Assembly (NCBI RefSeq): GCF_020405225.1
Contig: NZ_CP084472.1
Coordinates: 3,100,001 to 3,164,000, forward strand
DNA: 64,000 nucleotides
DNA from: Natrinema sp. DC36
Lineage (GTDB): Archaea; Halobacteriota; Halobacteria; Halobacteriales; Natrialbaceae
Reading direction: 5' to 3'
The notes under the pieces were generated by a model. It was not told the DNA's origin, did no database searches, and worked only from the letters and a program-made list of their open reading frames with translations. The position numbers and the translations under genes were made by a program. Position 1 is the stretch's first letter. Each line of letters starts with the position of its first letter. This document shows positions 16,501 through 25,685 of the stretch, in pieces.

Positions 16501-19125
16501 GTCGGTATCGTCGCTGAGATCATACGTGATGGACGCGTTTCCGGAATCGCCGACCGTCTCGTTCGATTCGTTCATCGCCGGCGCTTCGGGAACGCGGACG
16601 GTCACCGGCTCGTCCATCTCCAGCGAATGAGACCGTGGATCGGTCGCACGGCCGGTCAGTACCTGCCAGTCGGTGAGTTCACCGGGATCGAGTGGCGATT
16701 TGGTCGCTGCATCGTTGAATGCGGGATCGATCGTTACCGACTGGTTGGTGAGGCCCCCGCGAAACACACCGCCGTCCGTACGAATTCGATTCCACGCCCA
16801 GTCGAACCGGGTACTATGTCGATAATCCCCGGAGTCGTCCTTGACGATCCAGTTCCCCTGACCCGTCGGAAGATCGTCGAACGTCATCGTGACCGCGCCA
16901 CCGGACCCGTCGCTGGGCTTGTCGTGGAGAAGGACCAGACTCAGTCCCTCCGGGCCGGACCAGAAGAAGAGCTGGCTCTTGTCGCTCTCGGCGATCGGCA
17001 GCGGGGAGTTGATCTGGGCGTTACCGTAATCGTAGAACTCCTCGATCCGCTGGCCGTTACTCAACGGAACGACGTCGAAGCGTTCGGATCCCTGCTCGAC
17101 GGTTATCTTTCGAGCACTCGGTTCACCACCGAGGACGAGCGTCGAGTCGTTCGCGATCTCGCAGGCAGCGTTACACGAAAAGTTCGAACTGCCTTCGAGT
17201 GGAACCGCTTCCGCGGTCTCGTCGAGGAGCGTCGCATCGACCCACTCGTCGGCGTCGAGCACCGTGAAGTACGAGAACGAGTCGACCGTCGCACGTGCGG
17301 TTCCGTTTTCGATCGTCGACTCGACCGGCATCCACGTCTCGTTCGCCTGTCCGCTCCATTTGAAGACGGAGAGATCGTCGTATTTCGACTCCGGGATCGT
17401 CTCGTCGATCGGAATTTCGATCGTCGCGTTCGTGAAGTCCGTACGGTTGACGACACGGACAGTCGGGCTGGCACTGATCTCGTCTTCCTCGAAGAACGTC
17501 GGCTTCGGGGTGATATCTACCGCAGATGCCACATTCCCTGAACCGCGCATCGTTAGCGAGACGTTGGTTTCTTCGTCGCGAACCGTCGTCTCGATCGTCT
17601 CGTTACCGTCCGCGACCCCGTCACCGTCGGAGTCGGCCACGAGCGGGTCGGTTCCGAGCTCGAGTTCCTCGCCGTCAAGCAGCCCGTCGTCATCGGTATC
17701 CGGGTTCTGGGGGTCCGTGCCGACCTCCAACTCGCGGCCGTCCTCGAGACCGTCGTGGTCGCGGTCGGCCAACTGCGGGTTCGTGCCGGCTTCGTACTCC
17801 TCGCGGTTGGTCAATCCGTCGTCGTCGATATCCCACTCGGCATCGCTGATACCGTCGTCGTTGGTATCGATCAGGGTCTGGTCGAGTTCCGGATATTGGA
17901 CCTCGAACTGATCGGGCAGTCCGTCACCATCGGTGTCCGTCCGGAATGGATCGGACCCGAACCGACCTTCGTGGTAATTCGAGACGTTGTCAGCGTCGAA
18001 GTCTTCGAGGCCATCGATGACGCCGTTATCACTGACGTTTGCATCGACCTTCGGAGAATCGCTATCCGGGTCCTGCGGGTCGGTTCCGACGACATCTCTT
18101 TCGTACGTATCCGGAAGGCCGTCGCCGTCGAACAAGACGGTATCACGACCAACGTCAGAAGCACCAGGTCTTCCGCGTCGGGTCCCGGTGTCGTCGACCT
18201 CGACTGTGACCGACGTACGCCGCTCCTGCAGGGTGACGTTCACCGCGAACGTGGCCGTCAGTCCCCGGCCAGTCGTCTCGAGCGGAACCGTTTTCGTTTC
18301 GGTATCACCGACCGTGACCGTCGCGTTGGTCAAATCGTGTGGCCGAACATCGAAGACAGTGCCCCGGATCTCACCGGTGATCGAATCACTGTCGTTTCGG
18401 GGTGGATCGCCCCGTGTCGTGATCGTGACTTGCGGGGTCGTCTCCCGCTGGATCGTGTCGAGCGCTTGCTGACTCTGTCGCCACGAGGTCATGAACTGCC
18501 GGATCGCACGTGAGCGATCCTTCGCTGTTCGTTTGACGCTTCCGTCTCGCTCGAGTTCTTTCTCACCCCGTTCGTACGCGCGTTGGGCGTTTCGAAGGTG
18601 ACTCTCGATCGCGTTCCGATGACCGGGATCGTCGAGGTCGTCATCGAACCGCTCGAGGGCGCGTTTCGCATCCGTAATCGACACGTTCGCAGTCCGCGCG
18701 TTCGCCTTCGCGAGTAACCACGTCGTCTGGTTGACTCCGTGGGGATCGGCATCCGAGAGCGACGCTAAATGCGATGCGGCGGCGGCGTCTCCCTCGAACA
18801 CCCCCGGGCTCTCGACGCGGTCGTTGTCGAGATAGCCGTCTATCGTCTCGTTGATTCGATTCCCTGCCTGTTTCTTCCGCCGTTCGTCTGACCGATCCGC
18901 AGGCTCCAGCACCGCTAATTCCTGCACGGCTGCATATTTCAGCTCGAGTGCGGTGGGGTCACGGCCACCTGCCGAAAACAGTTCGTACGCCGCGTTTAGG
19001 CTCCCCTTCTCTGCGGTCGGTTGCGGTGTATTGGCATCTGGAGCGGCCAAAACCGGGCCGATAGCCCCAGTAACCAGTAAAATGGAGAACGTTACTGCTA
19101 ATATCTTTTCAGTTGGAATGTTCAT
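13576..19125 (-). CDS. Giant secreted protein with calcium-binding repeats and C-terminal PD-(D/E)xK nuclease-like domain (candidate polymorphic toxin)
   Basis: A 1849-residue protein. Residues 1-27 are a Sec signal peptide with a likely cut after GPVLA. Residues 30-230 are helical. A beta domain follows (250-310), then two blocks of thrombospondin type 3-like DxDxDGLxD calcium-binding repeats (about 332-507 and 950-1155) separated by beta-rich sequence. A hydrophobic Gly/Ala-rich linker (YEGYAAGFLAKTALGGG, near 1400) and helical sequence precede the C-terminal tip. That tip has GE (1685-1686), TDID (1733-1736) and ESK (1746-1748), the order expected for a PD-(D/E)xK nuclease. Tip DNA is AT-rich (43-47% GC in three hand-counted 60-base lines, against 67% in one mid-gene line). 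The downstream gene is the likely immunity partner. Targets are inferred. Confidence 0.75.
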   Translation of the reverse strand: MNIPTEKILAVTFSILLVTGAIGPVLAAPDANTPQPTAEKGSLNAAYELFSAGGRDPTALELKYAAVQELAVLEPADRSDERRKKQAGNRINETIDGYLDNDRVESPGVFEGDAAAASHLASLSDADPHGVNQTTWLLAKANARTANVSITDAKRALERFDDDLDDPGHRNAIESHLRNAQRAYERGEKELERDGSVKRTAKDRSRAIRQFMTSWRQSQQALDTIQRETTPQVTITTRGDPPRNDSDSITGEIRGTVFDVRPHDLTNATVTVGDTETKTVPLETTGRGLTATFAVNVTLQERRTSVTVEVDDTGTRRGRPGASDVGRDTVLFDGDGLPDTYERDVVGTDPQDPDSDSPKVDANVSDNGVIDGLEDFDADNVSNYHEGRFGSDPFRTDTDGDGLPDQFEVQYPELDQTLIDTNDDGISDAEWDIDDDGLTNREEYEAGTNPQLADRDHDGLEDGRELEVGTDPQNPDTDDDGLLDGEELELGTDPLVADSDGDGVADGNETIETTVRDEETNVSLTMRGSGNVASAVDITPKPTFFEEDEISASPTVRVVNRTDFTNATIEIPIDETIPESKYDDLSVFKWSGQANETWMPVESTIENGTARATVDSFSYFTVLDADEWVDATLLDETAEAVPLEGSSNFSCNAACEIANDSTLVLGGEPSARKITVEQGSERFDVVPLSNGQRIEEFYDYGNAQINSPLPIAESDKSQLFFWSGPEGLSLVLLHDKPSDGSGGAVTMTFDDLPTGQGNWIVKDDSGDYRHSTRFDWAWNRIRTDGGVFRGGLTNQSVTIDPAFNDAATKSPLDPGELTDWQVLTGRATDPRSHSLEMDEPVTVRVPEAPAMNESNETVGDSGNASITYDLSDDTDEISVAYQTEQTNVDPNATFVTTGSNGTTVTESLSIGTVGTVKETVNVSALSDGEATLTLTADGVNLRAQLLTTDAVDTDGDGIPDATERKGFLTPRGTITTDPDSADTDGDGLSDREEIGEPTNLADVAERLEPGSGASDRQQRQARALLETVEEAGYDTNSTRGVYLNIASDPTEADSDHDGLDDRTERVEGSTVVRTTSASETERALEGSDIDTLSNAYETYNATSNPWSVDTDGDGLDDSRERELATDPTGSDTDRDGLFDREEADGEGDPTLFDTRPPTIDIRSSGYHIPETSLDTTYWVSLRLEDPTGVDRAALIKGGNEETSETYDGDDTVYDYLEFTEEFAESETDLDTSSVKSTFVSGFKKTAETVGSISESIGDTVAGTTIHVKARDTNGNGQQVVGIQRQNFYSEVADGLYTDTIFDYAVASEFGTVSGFSSSLGVAFQDVSQLIDDPAAVVEGIEMLLELVREERLGAAKTLVDVMVQSVEQKQALNNPYGSLEEKDHPGLYNTFERNWYEGYAAGFLAKTALGGGASSSAKNTIKSTKTAQKVGSKLSDTKAVRALSRVSDTKKAAKGRATARILLTVDGDAAEPLLSQADTAGGAFRLWRHQRTMDADIDALSETKQGQLGRLLSRAGGDGQQTYAELTAVDGDAADSLLEIDDFTTQYRFIRAHQDGTLDTDDLSTVVKRYDDLDPDEKALAQRSIARSGDDGIRLLEIGVCNSPCDSLLESIDDFGDNRGLTTGETNKLVDAFEDSDAVPDDVPGGDPEAVYQDLVFLDNKNADDLNGAIGEISGDRAGYTGLAGETRTARKVIENDADADIELRKKVDPNDIEDNDIPNGLTRDDDLKKGVTDIDVNDKNGPAYESKNTRGFKPLYSGGSANKAVGNSLEDLRKKLNTLAASGEDEIVVVMRKDQLNAEYSDEITDDFRSGVDNSVKYLDNPTQLGDVIEDDFDGVTVEFKSYEEVGT

Positions 19126-19143
19126 ATGCTGTGACTATAGCCG

Positions 19144-19153
19144 TAATATAATA
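19144..19153 (-). promoter_or_regulatory. Promoter of the secreted toxin gene
   Basis: An AT-rich box, TTATATTA on the minus strand, sits about 20-28 bases before the ATG at 19125. This suggests a leaderless or nearly leaderless transcript. Confidence 0.5.
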
Positions 19154-19638
19154 GATTATCGATGTGTGTAATATCTCTCTGTCTTCTTGCGATAATGAGT
19201 CCCAGTCGAGGAATCAGCCACGAGTTCTCCTGACGAAACGGCGCTCAGACGGTGAACAGATGGTTCTCAGTCACTCGTCAATTTCTTCTCGAGTAGCGAC
19301 GGAAACGTCCGATCGTCCGCTCAAAAACGGTGGTTCGCTCCGTCTGGAAGCGGTTACGCCATCTTCTCCGAGAAACTAGATGGCGAAATGACTGTCGTCC
19401 GACTCAGGTATGTTTGTTAGAAATCGGAGAGGTTTACCGAGCGATGACGGACACGTCTCGTGCGGTCTCAGAGATCGAGACTATAATTGAGACTCGGACT
19501 CTCTGCCGTCTCGGAATCCTGTTTCGGACCGTCGGAGGGCCACGAAAGCGGTACCGGATTTACAACGGACTCGTGGATGCTGGTGCAATCGCGACTTCTC
19601 GACGGTCGGAATCGATTCTCGCGGAGCGCCGATCCCGC
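19154..19638. other. 485-base intergenic stretch without a supportable gene
   Basis: It lies between the toxin promoter and the end of uvrB. Open frames here are short or lack haloarchaeal codon bias. A hairpin with the 8-bp stem CGCCATCT/AGATGGCG spans 19357-19385. Base composition is mixed and lower in GC than the neighbouring genes. I see no tRNA, insertion sequence or repeat copy. Confidence 0.5.
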
Positions 19639-21693
19639 TCAGAACTCCTCGGTCGGCGGCGCGATCCCCTCGTCGCTGCCCTCGAGTTCGAACTCCTCCC
19701 GGACCTCCCGAATCCGATCGCGAATATCTGCTGCGAGCTCGAACTCGAGGTTGCTCGCCGCGTCCTGCATCCGCTCCTCGAGTTCGTCGACGTACCGCGC
19801 CGCGTCGTCTTCGCCCTCGATCTCACGGCCGGAGACCTCGCTGGTGTCGGTCTTGCTGCCGGGCAAATTGGTTTCGCTGACCTCCTTCTCGATCGTCGTG
19901 GGCTCGAGGCCGTGTTCCTCGTTGTACTCCCGCTGGATCTCGCGGCGGCGCTGGGTCTCCTCGATCGCGGACTCCATCGCGTTCGAGGGTTCGTCGGCGT
20001 AGAGGACGACCTCGCCGTTGACGTTCCGGGCCGCCCGGCCCATCGTCTGGACGAGTGTCGTCTCCGAGCGGAGGAACCCTTCCTGATCGGCGTCGAGGAT
20101 GGCCACCAGCGAGACCTCGGGGATGTCCAGGCCCTCCCGCAAGAGGTTGATTCCCACGAGCACATCGATCTCCCCCAATCGAAGCGAGCGGATGATCTCG
20201 TGGCGCTCGAGCGTGTCCGTCTCGTCGTGCATGTAGGCGACGTCGACGCCGGCCTCCTCGAGGTACTCGGTGAGGTCCTCGGCCATCCGTTTGGTCAGCG
20301 TCGTCACGAGGGTGCGCTCCTCGCGCTCGATCCGCTCGTCGATGCGATCCATGAGGTCGTCGACCTGCCCCGTCGCGTCGGAGACCTCGATCACCGGGTC
20401 GACGAGATGGGTGGGCCGAACGATCTGTTCGACGATCTGCTCGCTCTCCTCGCGCTCGTAGTCGCTCGGCGTGGCGCTCACGTAGAGGGTCTGATCGGTC
20501 TTCTCCTCGAACTCCTCGAAGGTGAGCGGTCGGTTGTCGTAGGCCGTCGGCAGCCGAAAGCCGTTCTCGACCAGCGAGTCCTTCCGGGATTTGTCGCCGG
20601 CGAACTGCCCGCGAATCTGCGGGAGGGTGACGTGGGACTCGTCGACCACGGTCAGGAAGTCGTCCGGGAAGTAGTCGAGGAGGGTGTACGGCGCTTCGCC
20701 CGACTCCCGATCCGAGAGGTAGACCGAGTAGTTCTCGATGCCCGAACAGTAGCCCGTCTCCTGCATCATCTCGAGGTCGAAACTCGTCCGTTCCTCGATG
20801 CGCTGGGCGGCGATCATGTCGCCCTGGCGCTCGAAGTAGGAGATGCGCGAATCCAGATCGTCGCGGATCTCGTCCATCGCGTCCTCGAGCGTGGTCTCCG
20901 GAATCGAGTAGTGCTCCGCGGGGTGGACGAGCACCGCCTGCTGATCGCCCTGGGTTTTCCCCTCGAGCGGGTCGACCTTGACCATGCGGTCGATCTCGTC
21001 GCCCCAGAGTTCGACCCGGACGGCGTACCGGCCGTACATCGGGTAGATCTCGACGGTGTCGCCCCGCACCCGGAACGTGCCCTGCGTGAAGTCGACGTCG
21101 TTGCGCTCGTAGTTCAGGTCCACCAGGCGTTTGAGGAGCTCGTCGCGGCCGACTTCCTCACCGACCTCGAGTCGCAGGGACATGTCGATGTAGTTGCGCG
21201 GGTCGCCGAGGCCGTAGATCGCGGAGACCGAGGCGACGACGATGACGTCCTCGCGGGTCAGCAGCGACCGCGTGGCGGAGTGGCGTAAGCGATCGATCTC
21301 GTCGTTGACCGAGGCGTCCTTGTCGATGTAGGTGTCGCTCTGTTCGACGTAGGCCTCGGGCTGGTAGTAGTCGTAGTAGGAGACGAAGTACTCGACGGCA
21401 TTGTCCGGGAAGAGATTGCGAAACTCCTCGTAGAGCTGGGCCGCCAGCGTCTTGTTGTGGGCGATCACCAGCGTCGGTTTCTGGATCTCCTCTGCGACCC
21501 ACGAGACGGTGTTGGTCTTCCCCGACCCGGTCACGCCGAGCAGGGTCTGTTTGTCCATTCCGGACCGAAATCCGTCGACTAGCTGCTCGATCGCTTTGGG
21601 CTGATCGCCCGCTGGTTCGAAGGGAGCGTCGACCCGAAACGGATGATCGACGTTCGGCCGATCCGGCTGGAGGGGGCCTTTCGCGTCACTCAT
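19639..21693 (-). CDS. uvrB: Excinuclease ABC subunit B (UvrB)
   Basis: A 684-residue helicase-like damage-verification subunit of UvrABC. I use the ATG at 21693 ([13 protein letters not shown]); upstream in-frame codons look non-coding. Walker A is [10 protein letters not shown] (about 53-62). The beta-hairpin region follows with Tyr-rich [21 protein letters not shown]. Motif II is [11 protein letters not shown], motif V/VI includes [19 protein letters not shown] and a Q-x-x-GRAARN sequence, and a C-terminal UVR domain ([21 protein letters not shown]) recruits UvrC. Every expected domain is present at normal length. uvrA is outside the window and uvrC is at 5289-7046, so the three genes are not an operon here. 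Confidence 0.97.
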   Translation of the reverse strand: MSDAKGPLQPDRPNVDHPFRVDAPFEPAGDQPKAIEQLVDGFRSGMDKQTLLGVTGSGKTNTVSWVAEEIQKPTLVIAHNKTLAAQLYEEFRNLFPDNAVEYFVSYYDYYQPEAYVEQSDTYIDKDASVNDEIDRLRHSATRSLLTREDVIVVASVSAIYGLGDPRNYIDMSLRLEVGEEVGRDELLKRLVDLNYERNDVDFTQGTFRVRGDTVEIYPMYGRYAVRVELWGDEIDRMVKVDPLEGKTQGDQQAVLVHPAEHYSIPETTLEDAMDEIRDDLDSRISYFERQGDMIAAQRIEERTSFDLEMMQETGYCSGIENYSVYLSDRESGEAPYTLLDYFPDDFLTVVDESHVTLPQIRGQFAGDKSRKDSLVENGFRLPTAYDNRPLTFEEFEEKTDQTLYVSATPSDYEREESEQIVEQIVRPTHLVDPVIEVSDATGQVDDLMDRIDERIEREERTLVTTLTKRMAEDLTEYLEEAGVDVAYMHDETDTLERHEIIRSLRLGEIDVLVGINLLREGLDIPEVSLVAILDADQEGFLRSETTLVQTMGRAARNVNGEVVLYADEPSNAMESAIEETQRRREIQREYNEEHGLEPTTIEKEVSETNLPGSKTDTSEVSGREIEGEDDAARYVDELEERMQDAASNLEFELAADIRDRIREVREEFELEGSDEGIAPPTEEF

Positions 21694-21827
21694 TATCGGA
21701 GTCAGGGGTTCGAGCCACTTTACGCGCTCGCATGTCGACCGGGGCGAGGTCGACTCGAGCCCGAACCGATCCGAACGTGGCCACTGCTCGCCCAACCGTT
21801 ATGAATCGGCTCGTGGTGAAACCGACC

Positions 21828-22097
21828 ATGACGGAGCAACTCCAGCGGGCCCGAGACGACCTCGAGGAGGCCGCAAAATCGGCGGACAGCGACGATGTCC
21901 GCGAGGACATCCGCGAAACGACGGACGCGTTCGACGACTACGTGATGAGCGATACCGAACCCGATCACGCCGTCCTCGACGAACGGCTCAATACGCTCCG
22001 CCAGGCCCGCGAGCGGGCGGACGGCGATACGAAAGAAAGGCTCGAGTCGGCCATCGAGACGACCGAAGACTATCGCGAGACCCTCGATCAGGCCTGA
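21828..22097 (+). CDS. Small helical haloarchaeal protein (DUF7553-like)
   Basis: An 89-residue, very acidic, almost entirely helical protein. I start at ATG 21828 (MTEQLQRARDDLEEAA); another ATG nine codons upstream is possible. Heptad-like spacing of Leu, Ala and Val suggests a coiled-coil or helical bundle, and the sequence resembles a small family of unknown function found widely in Halobacteria. No catalytic residues, metal ligands or membrane segments are seen. It is divergent from uvrB, whose start lies 134 bases away. The family name is from memory and should be treated as tentative. Confidence 0.75.
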   Translation: MTEQLQRARDDLEEAAKSADSDDVREDIRETTDAFDDYVMSDTEPDHAVLDERLNTLRQARERADGDTKERLESAIETTEDYRETLDQA

Positions 22098-22425
22098 ACG
22101 AGCGGGAGAAAGCGACGGACGAAATCGCCGGCGGATTTCGAAACCGACGAGCGAAACCACCGAACGAAACCGCGACGGTCAGTATTCTCTCGGCGTTCGA
22201 TCCCGACGTTGACGTCCGTGTCCGTCTTCGCGAACAACTCCTCGAACACTGGACGGAGGCAATCTCCTGCGAGGTGGCTACGATACTTCAAGCGACCCGC
22301 CGGAACGGCCACGCTGCGTTCGGTCGAGTGCGGCGGCCGACCGCGACCCGCTCTCGAAACATAGATTTGGCAATAACTCACAGACACGAGCATATGACTG
22401 GTGACGGAAGACCGGACGGCACACG
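22098..22425. other. Intergenic stretch before the SLC13-type transporter
   Basis: 328 bases without a gene I can support. A 101-codon frame on the minus strand (22088-22393) lacks acidic bias and overlaps the previous stop. An AT-rich patch near 22365-22380 (TAGATTTGGCAATAA) could carry the promoter of the transporter gene. Confidence 0.4.
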
Positions 22426-24459
22426 ATGATCGGTGCGGAGCTATCGGGCGGTGCGCTGGTGGTGTTCGGGCTCATCGCCGTCGCCCTCGTTCTGTTCGTC
22501 TCGGAAGTGATTCCGAACGACGTGACGGCGATCGGGATCGTCGTCTCGCTGGCGGCGCTCGAGCCGCTGACCGGCGTCGGCCACCGGGCGGCGATCTCGG
22601 GCTTTGCCAACACCGCGACGGTGACGATCGTCGCGATGTACATGCTCAGTGCGGGTATCCAGCAGACCGGCGTGGTCCAGCGGCTCGGCCTCTCGCTGGC
22701 GGCGTTTACCGACGGCGACGAAACGCGTGCGCTGGCGGCGACGATCGCCACGACGGGGCCGATTGCGGGCTTTATCAACAACACGCCCGTCGTCGCGATC
22801 TTCATCCCGATGATCTCGGATCTCGCCGAGAAGACCGGCATCTCGCCGTCGAAACTCCTCTTGCCGCTCTCGTACGCCGCGATCCTCGGCGGCACCCTGA
22901 CGCTCGTCGGCACCTCGACGAACCTGCTCGCCAGCGAGTTCGCCGCCGACCTGCTCGGTCGATCCCCCATCGGCATGTTCGAGTTCTCGGCCCTCGGCCT
23001 CGTGATTCTGGTCGTCGGCCTCACCTACCTCATGACCGTCGGTCGGTGGCTGACGCCCGCTCGGATCCCGGTCGACGCGGACCTCGTGGAGGAGTTCGAT
23101 CTCGAGGATCATCTCACGCAGGTCCGCGTCGACGCGGACTCGGCACCGATCGGACTCACGGTCGACGAACTCGAGGAACGAGCCGACTCGGACGTTCGGA
23201 TCCTTCAGCATCGTCGAGACAATGAGAGTGACGCCCAGCCCACAGTGAACGAGCGGGTGCTCGAATACGATGGTGCTGACGATGGCGATCGCGAGGCACC
23301 GGCCGGTGGAGCGAAACGGGATCAGCGATTCTCCCGCGACGAGACCGTCGACACGCGAGGCAATAGGGAGGGGGGCGGCCAGCAGCGTACCCGCGACGGC
23401 AACGACCGCGACGGCGACGGGACGACGGTGATCGAACCAGGCCAGCGCATCCGAGAGAACGACGTGCTCACGGTCCACGGGAGCCTGCAGACGGTCAACC
23501 GCTTCGTCGAGAATCAGGGGCTGCGCCAGCTCCACCGGCAGTCGGTGACCGAGGAGACATTCGAGGAGTCCGCGGGCGATGAGCGACTCGCCAAAACGAT
23601 CGTCCCCGTCGACTCGTCGTTCGTCGGAGAGACGCTCTCCGAGACGCATCTCCGGGAGGTCTATCAGCTGACCGTGCTGGCGATCCGTCGCGACGGCGAG
23701 TTGCTCCGGACCGACCTCGAGGAAGTGACGCTCGAGGCGGGCGACCTCCTCCTCGTCCAGACGGTCACCAGTACGATCGAGTACGTCACCGAGACCGGCG
23801 ACCTCGTGGTCGTCGACGACGCCTCCGATCAGTTGCTCGAGGACGGGGTCGACGAGATTGCGCCGCTGTCGCCGAAGACGCCGATCGCACTCGCGATCAT
23901 GGCCGGCGTCGTCGGAACCGCAGCGCTCGGTCTCGTCTCCATCGTCATCGCGGCGTTCGCCGGCGTCTTCCTCATGATCGTGACCGGCTGTCTGTCGACC
24001 ACCGACGCGTACGACGCCGTCTCGTGGAACATCGTGTTCCTGCTCGCGGGCGTGATCCCCCTCGGCGTCGCCCTCGAGGCGACGGGCGGCTCGCAGGTCA
24101 TCGCCGGCGCGCTCGTCGGGACCGCCGCGTTTCTCCCGCTCGTCGCGGTCTTGCTGTTGTTCACCGTCGTGACTGGGTTGCTCGCGAACGTCATCACGCC
24201 CGTGGCGACGGTGGTGTTGATGATCCCCGTCGCGATCGACGCCGCGGGGAGCCTCGGAGCGACGCAGTTCTCGTTTCTCCTCGCGGTGATGTTCGCCTCC
24301 GCGACCTCCTTCATGACGCCGGTGGGCTATCAGACGAATCTGATGGTCTACGGCCCCGGCGGCTACAAGTTCACCGACTTCCTGCGAGTCGGCGGGCCGC
24401 TACAGCTCCTGCTGGCAGTCGTCACGACGGGTGGCATCGCACTGCTCTGGGGCATATAA
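22426..24459 (+). CDS. SLC13-family permease with RCK/TrkA-C regulatory domains
   Basis: A 677-residue transporter of the DASS/ArsB superfamily. Six N-terminal helices (to about residue 210) contain GFANTATVTIVAMYML and the re-entrant NNTPVVAIFIPMI motif, plus LVGTSTNL. Two TrkA-C (RCK_C) domains follow (about 225-365 and 385-455), then four or five more helices with LLANVITPVATVVLM and a final hairpin with TPVGYQTN. Such proteins move sulfate, phosphate, dicarboxylates or arsenite with sodium or protons; the RCK domains suggest gating by a small ligand. A hydrophilic low-complexity insert of about 78 residues (about 265-343) splits the first RCK domain. Confidence 0.85.
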   Translation: MIGAELSGGALVVFGLIAVALVLFVSEVIPNDVTAIGIVVSLAALEPLTGVGHRAAISGFANTATVTIVAMYMLSAGIQQTGVVQRLGLSLAAFTDGDETRALAATIATTGPIAGFINNTPVVAIFIPMISDLAEKTGISPSKLLLPLSYAAILGGTLTLVGTSTNLLASEFAADLLGRSPIGMFEFSALGLVILVVGLTYLMTVGRWLTPARIPVDADLVEEFDLEDHLTQVRVDADSAPIGLTVDELEERADSDVRILQHRRDNESDAQPTVNERVLEYDGADDGDREAPAGGAKRDQRFSRDETVDTRGNREGGGQQRTRDGNDRDGDGTTVIEPGQRIRENDVLTVHGSLQTVNRFVENQGLRQLHRQSVTEETFEESAGDERLAKTIVPVDSSFVGETLSETHLREVYQLTVLAIRRDGELLRTDLEEVTLEAGDLLLVQTVTSTIEYVTETGDLVVVDDASDQLLEDGVDEIAPLSPKTPIALAIMAGVVGTAALGLVSIVIAAFAGVFLMIVTGCLSTTDAYDAVSWNIVFLLAGVIPLGVALEATGGSQVIAGALVGTAAFLPLVAVLLLFTVVTGLLANVITPVATVVLMIPVAIDAAGSLGATQFSFLLAVMFASATSFMTPVGYQTNLMVYGPGGYKFTDFLRVGGPLQLLLAVVTTGGIALLWGI

Positions 24460-24494
24460 AACGAGCAGCCGTTTCGGAGTCGCATCCGGCGAAA

Positions 24495-25625
24495 TCACTC
24501 GAGCCGGTCGAGTACCGCCTCTTTCTCGTAGGAGAGCGTGAGCGACCGCGAGCGGCCGCGGCCGTCGACGTCCGCGTAGTCGGCGTCGATCAGGCCGAGC
24601 TGGTCGAGTTTGTTCACGATTTCGGAGTAGCGCGTGTAGCCGAGGTCGGTCCGGTCGTGAAAGACCTCGTAAACCTCGCCGGCCTGATCGCCGTCGCGGT
24701 CGGCGATGACCTCGAGCAGCGCCCGTTCGGTGTCGGTCAGTCCCGACAGCGACCGGGAGAGGTTGATGTACTTGGACTTCTCGTAGGCGTTCTCGACGTC
24801 CTGTCGCTCGACGGTTCGGCTGGCCCGCATCTCGGCGTTCAGTCCGGCCCGTCGCAGGAGATCGATCCCGACCCGGAGATCGCCGCTCTCGGCGGTGAGT
24901 TTCGCGACGTGTTCGAGGGTATCCCGGGCGATGACGCCGTCGTTGAAGCCCCGTTCGACCCGCTCCTCGAGGATGTCGACGATCTCGGGCTGGTCGTAGA
25001 CCGGGAAGTAAACGTCCTCCGGGCGGAAGACGCTCTGTACCCGGGAGTCGAGTTCGTCGATGACGTCCAGCGCGGGATCGGAAGAGACGACGACGACGCC
25101 GATCTTCGCCCCAGGGTACTCCTCGTGGGCCCGCAGGAGGGAGTAGAGCGCGTCCGAGGCCTCGTTCTCGTAGAAGAGGTAGTTGATGTCGTCCAGGGCG
25201 ACGACGAGCACCTTGTCTTCCTCGACGAGTTTCTCGGCGATCTGGCCGAACAGCTTCTTGAAGGAGATACCCGACGAGGGCGGCTCGTAGTCGAACGTTC
25301 CCTCGAAGAGCCGCGAGAACACCGAGTACCGGGTCGCGTTGACCTGACAGTTGACTCGAATCGTTCGGACCTCGCTCGTCTGGGCCCCCACCTCGTCGAA
25401 CAGCTTCTGGATCGCCGTCGTCTTGCCCGTCCCGGGCGGACCCCGAACCACGACGTTCAGCGGCCGCGATCCCCGCACCGCCGGGCGCAGCGCGTACGTC
25501 AGGCTCTGGGTCTGGCCCTCGCGGTGCTTGAACGTCTCGGGGACGTAGTCGATCTCGAAGACGTGCTCGTTCCGGAACACGGATTCGTCCCACGACAACA
25601 TCCCCTCCTCGGGGTCGTCTGCCAT
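24495..25625 (-). CDS. Orc1/Cdc6-family replication initiator
   Basis: A 376-residue AAA+ ATPase. The ATG at 25625 (MADDPEEGMLSWD) is preferred to a GTG four codons upstream. Walker A is RGPPGTGKTT (residues 61-70) and Walker B is VVALDDINYLF; an aspartate replaces the usual second glutamate. The sensor-2 region reads GDLRVGIDLLRRAG, and a winged-helix DNA-binding domain ends the protein (SGLTDTERALLEV, GYTRYSEIVNKLDQLGLI). Family members bind origin recognition boxes and load MCM. I see no origin-type repeats beside the gene, so it may be one of the many non-origin Orc paralogues of haloarchaea. Confidence 0.88.
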   Translation of the reverse strand: MADDPEEGMLSWDESVFRNEHVFEIDYVPETFKHREGQTQSLTYALRPAVRGSRPLNVVVRGPPGTGKTTAIQKLFDEVGAQTSEVRTIRVNCQVNATRYSVFSRLFEGTFDYEPPSSGISFKKLFGQIAEKLVEEDKVLVVALDDINYLFYENEASDALYSLLRAHEEYPGAKIGVVVVSSDPALDVIDELDSRVQSVFRPEDVYFPVYDQPEIVDILEERVERGFNDGVIARDTLEHVAKLTAESGDLRVGIDLLRRAGLNAEMRASRTVERQDVENAYEKSKYINLSRSLSGLTDTERALLEVIADRDGDQAGEVYEVFHDRTDLGYTRYSEIVNKLDQLGLIDADYADVDGRGRSRSLTLSYEKEAVLDRLE

Positions 25626-25685
25626 CACTTTCACCACGCTGTCGAAGCTACTTAGATGTTTGCCGGATTCTCGGCTCGAGCGGCG

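Noticed and set aside
15600-18100. Regularly spaced CGTCACCGTC-like repeats as a possible iteron or origin
   Set aside because: They are the codons of the DxDxDG calcium-binding repeats of the secreted protein, spaced as in the protein.
19330-21288. Very long open frame on the plus strand opposite uvrB
   Set aside because: It is the mirror frame of uvrB. High GC and avoidance of certain codons keep opposite frames open in this genome.
22088-22393. 101-codon open frame on the minus strand before the SLC13-type gene
   Set aside because: It lacks haloarchaeal acidity and codon bias, overlaps the previous gene's stop and shows no domain.
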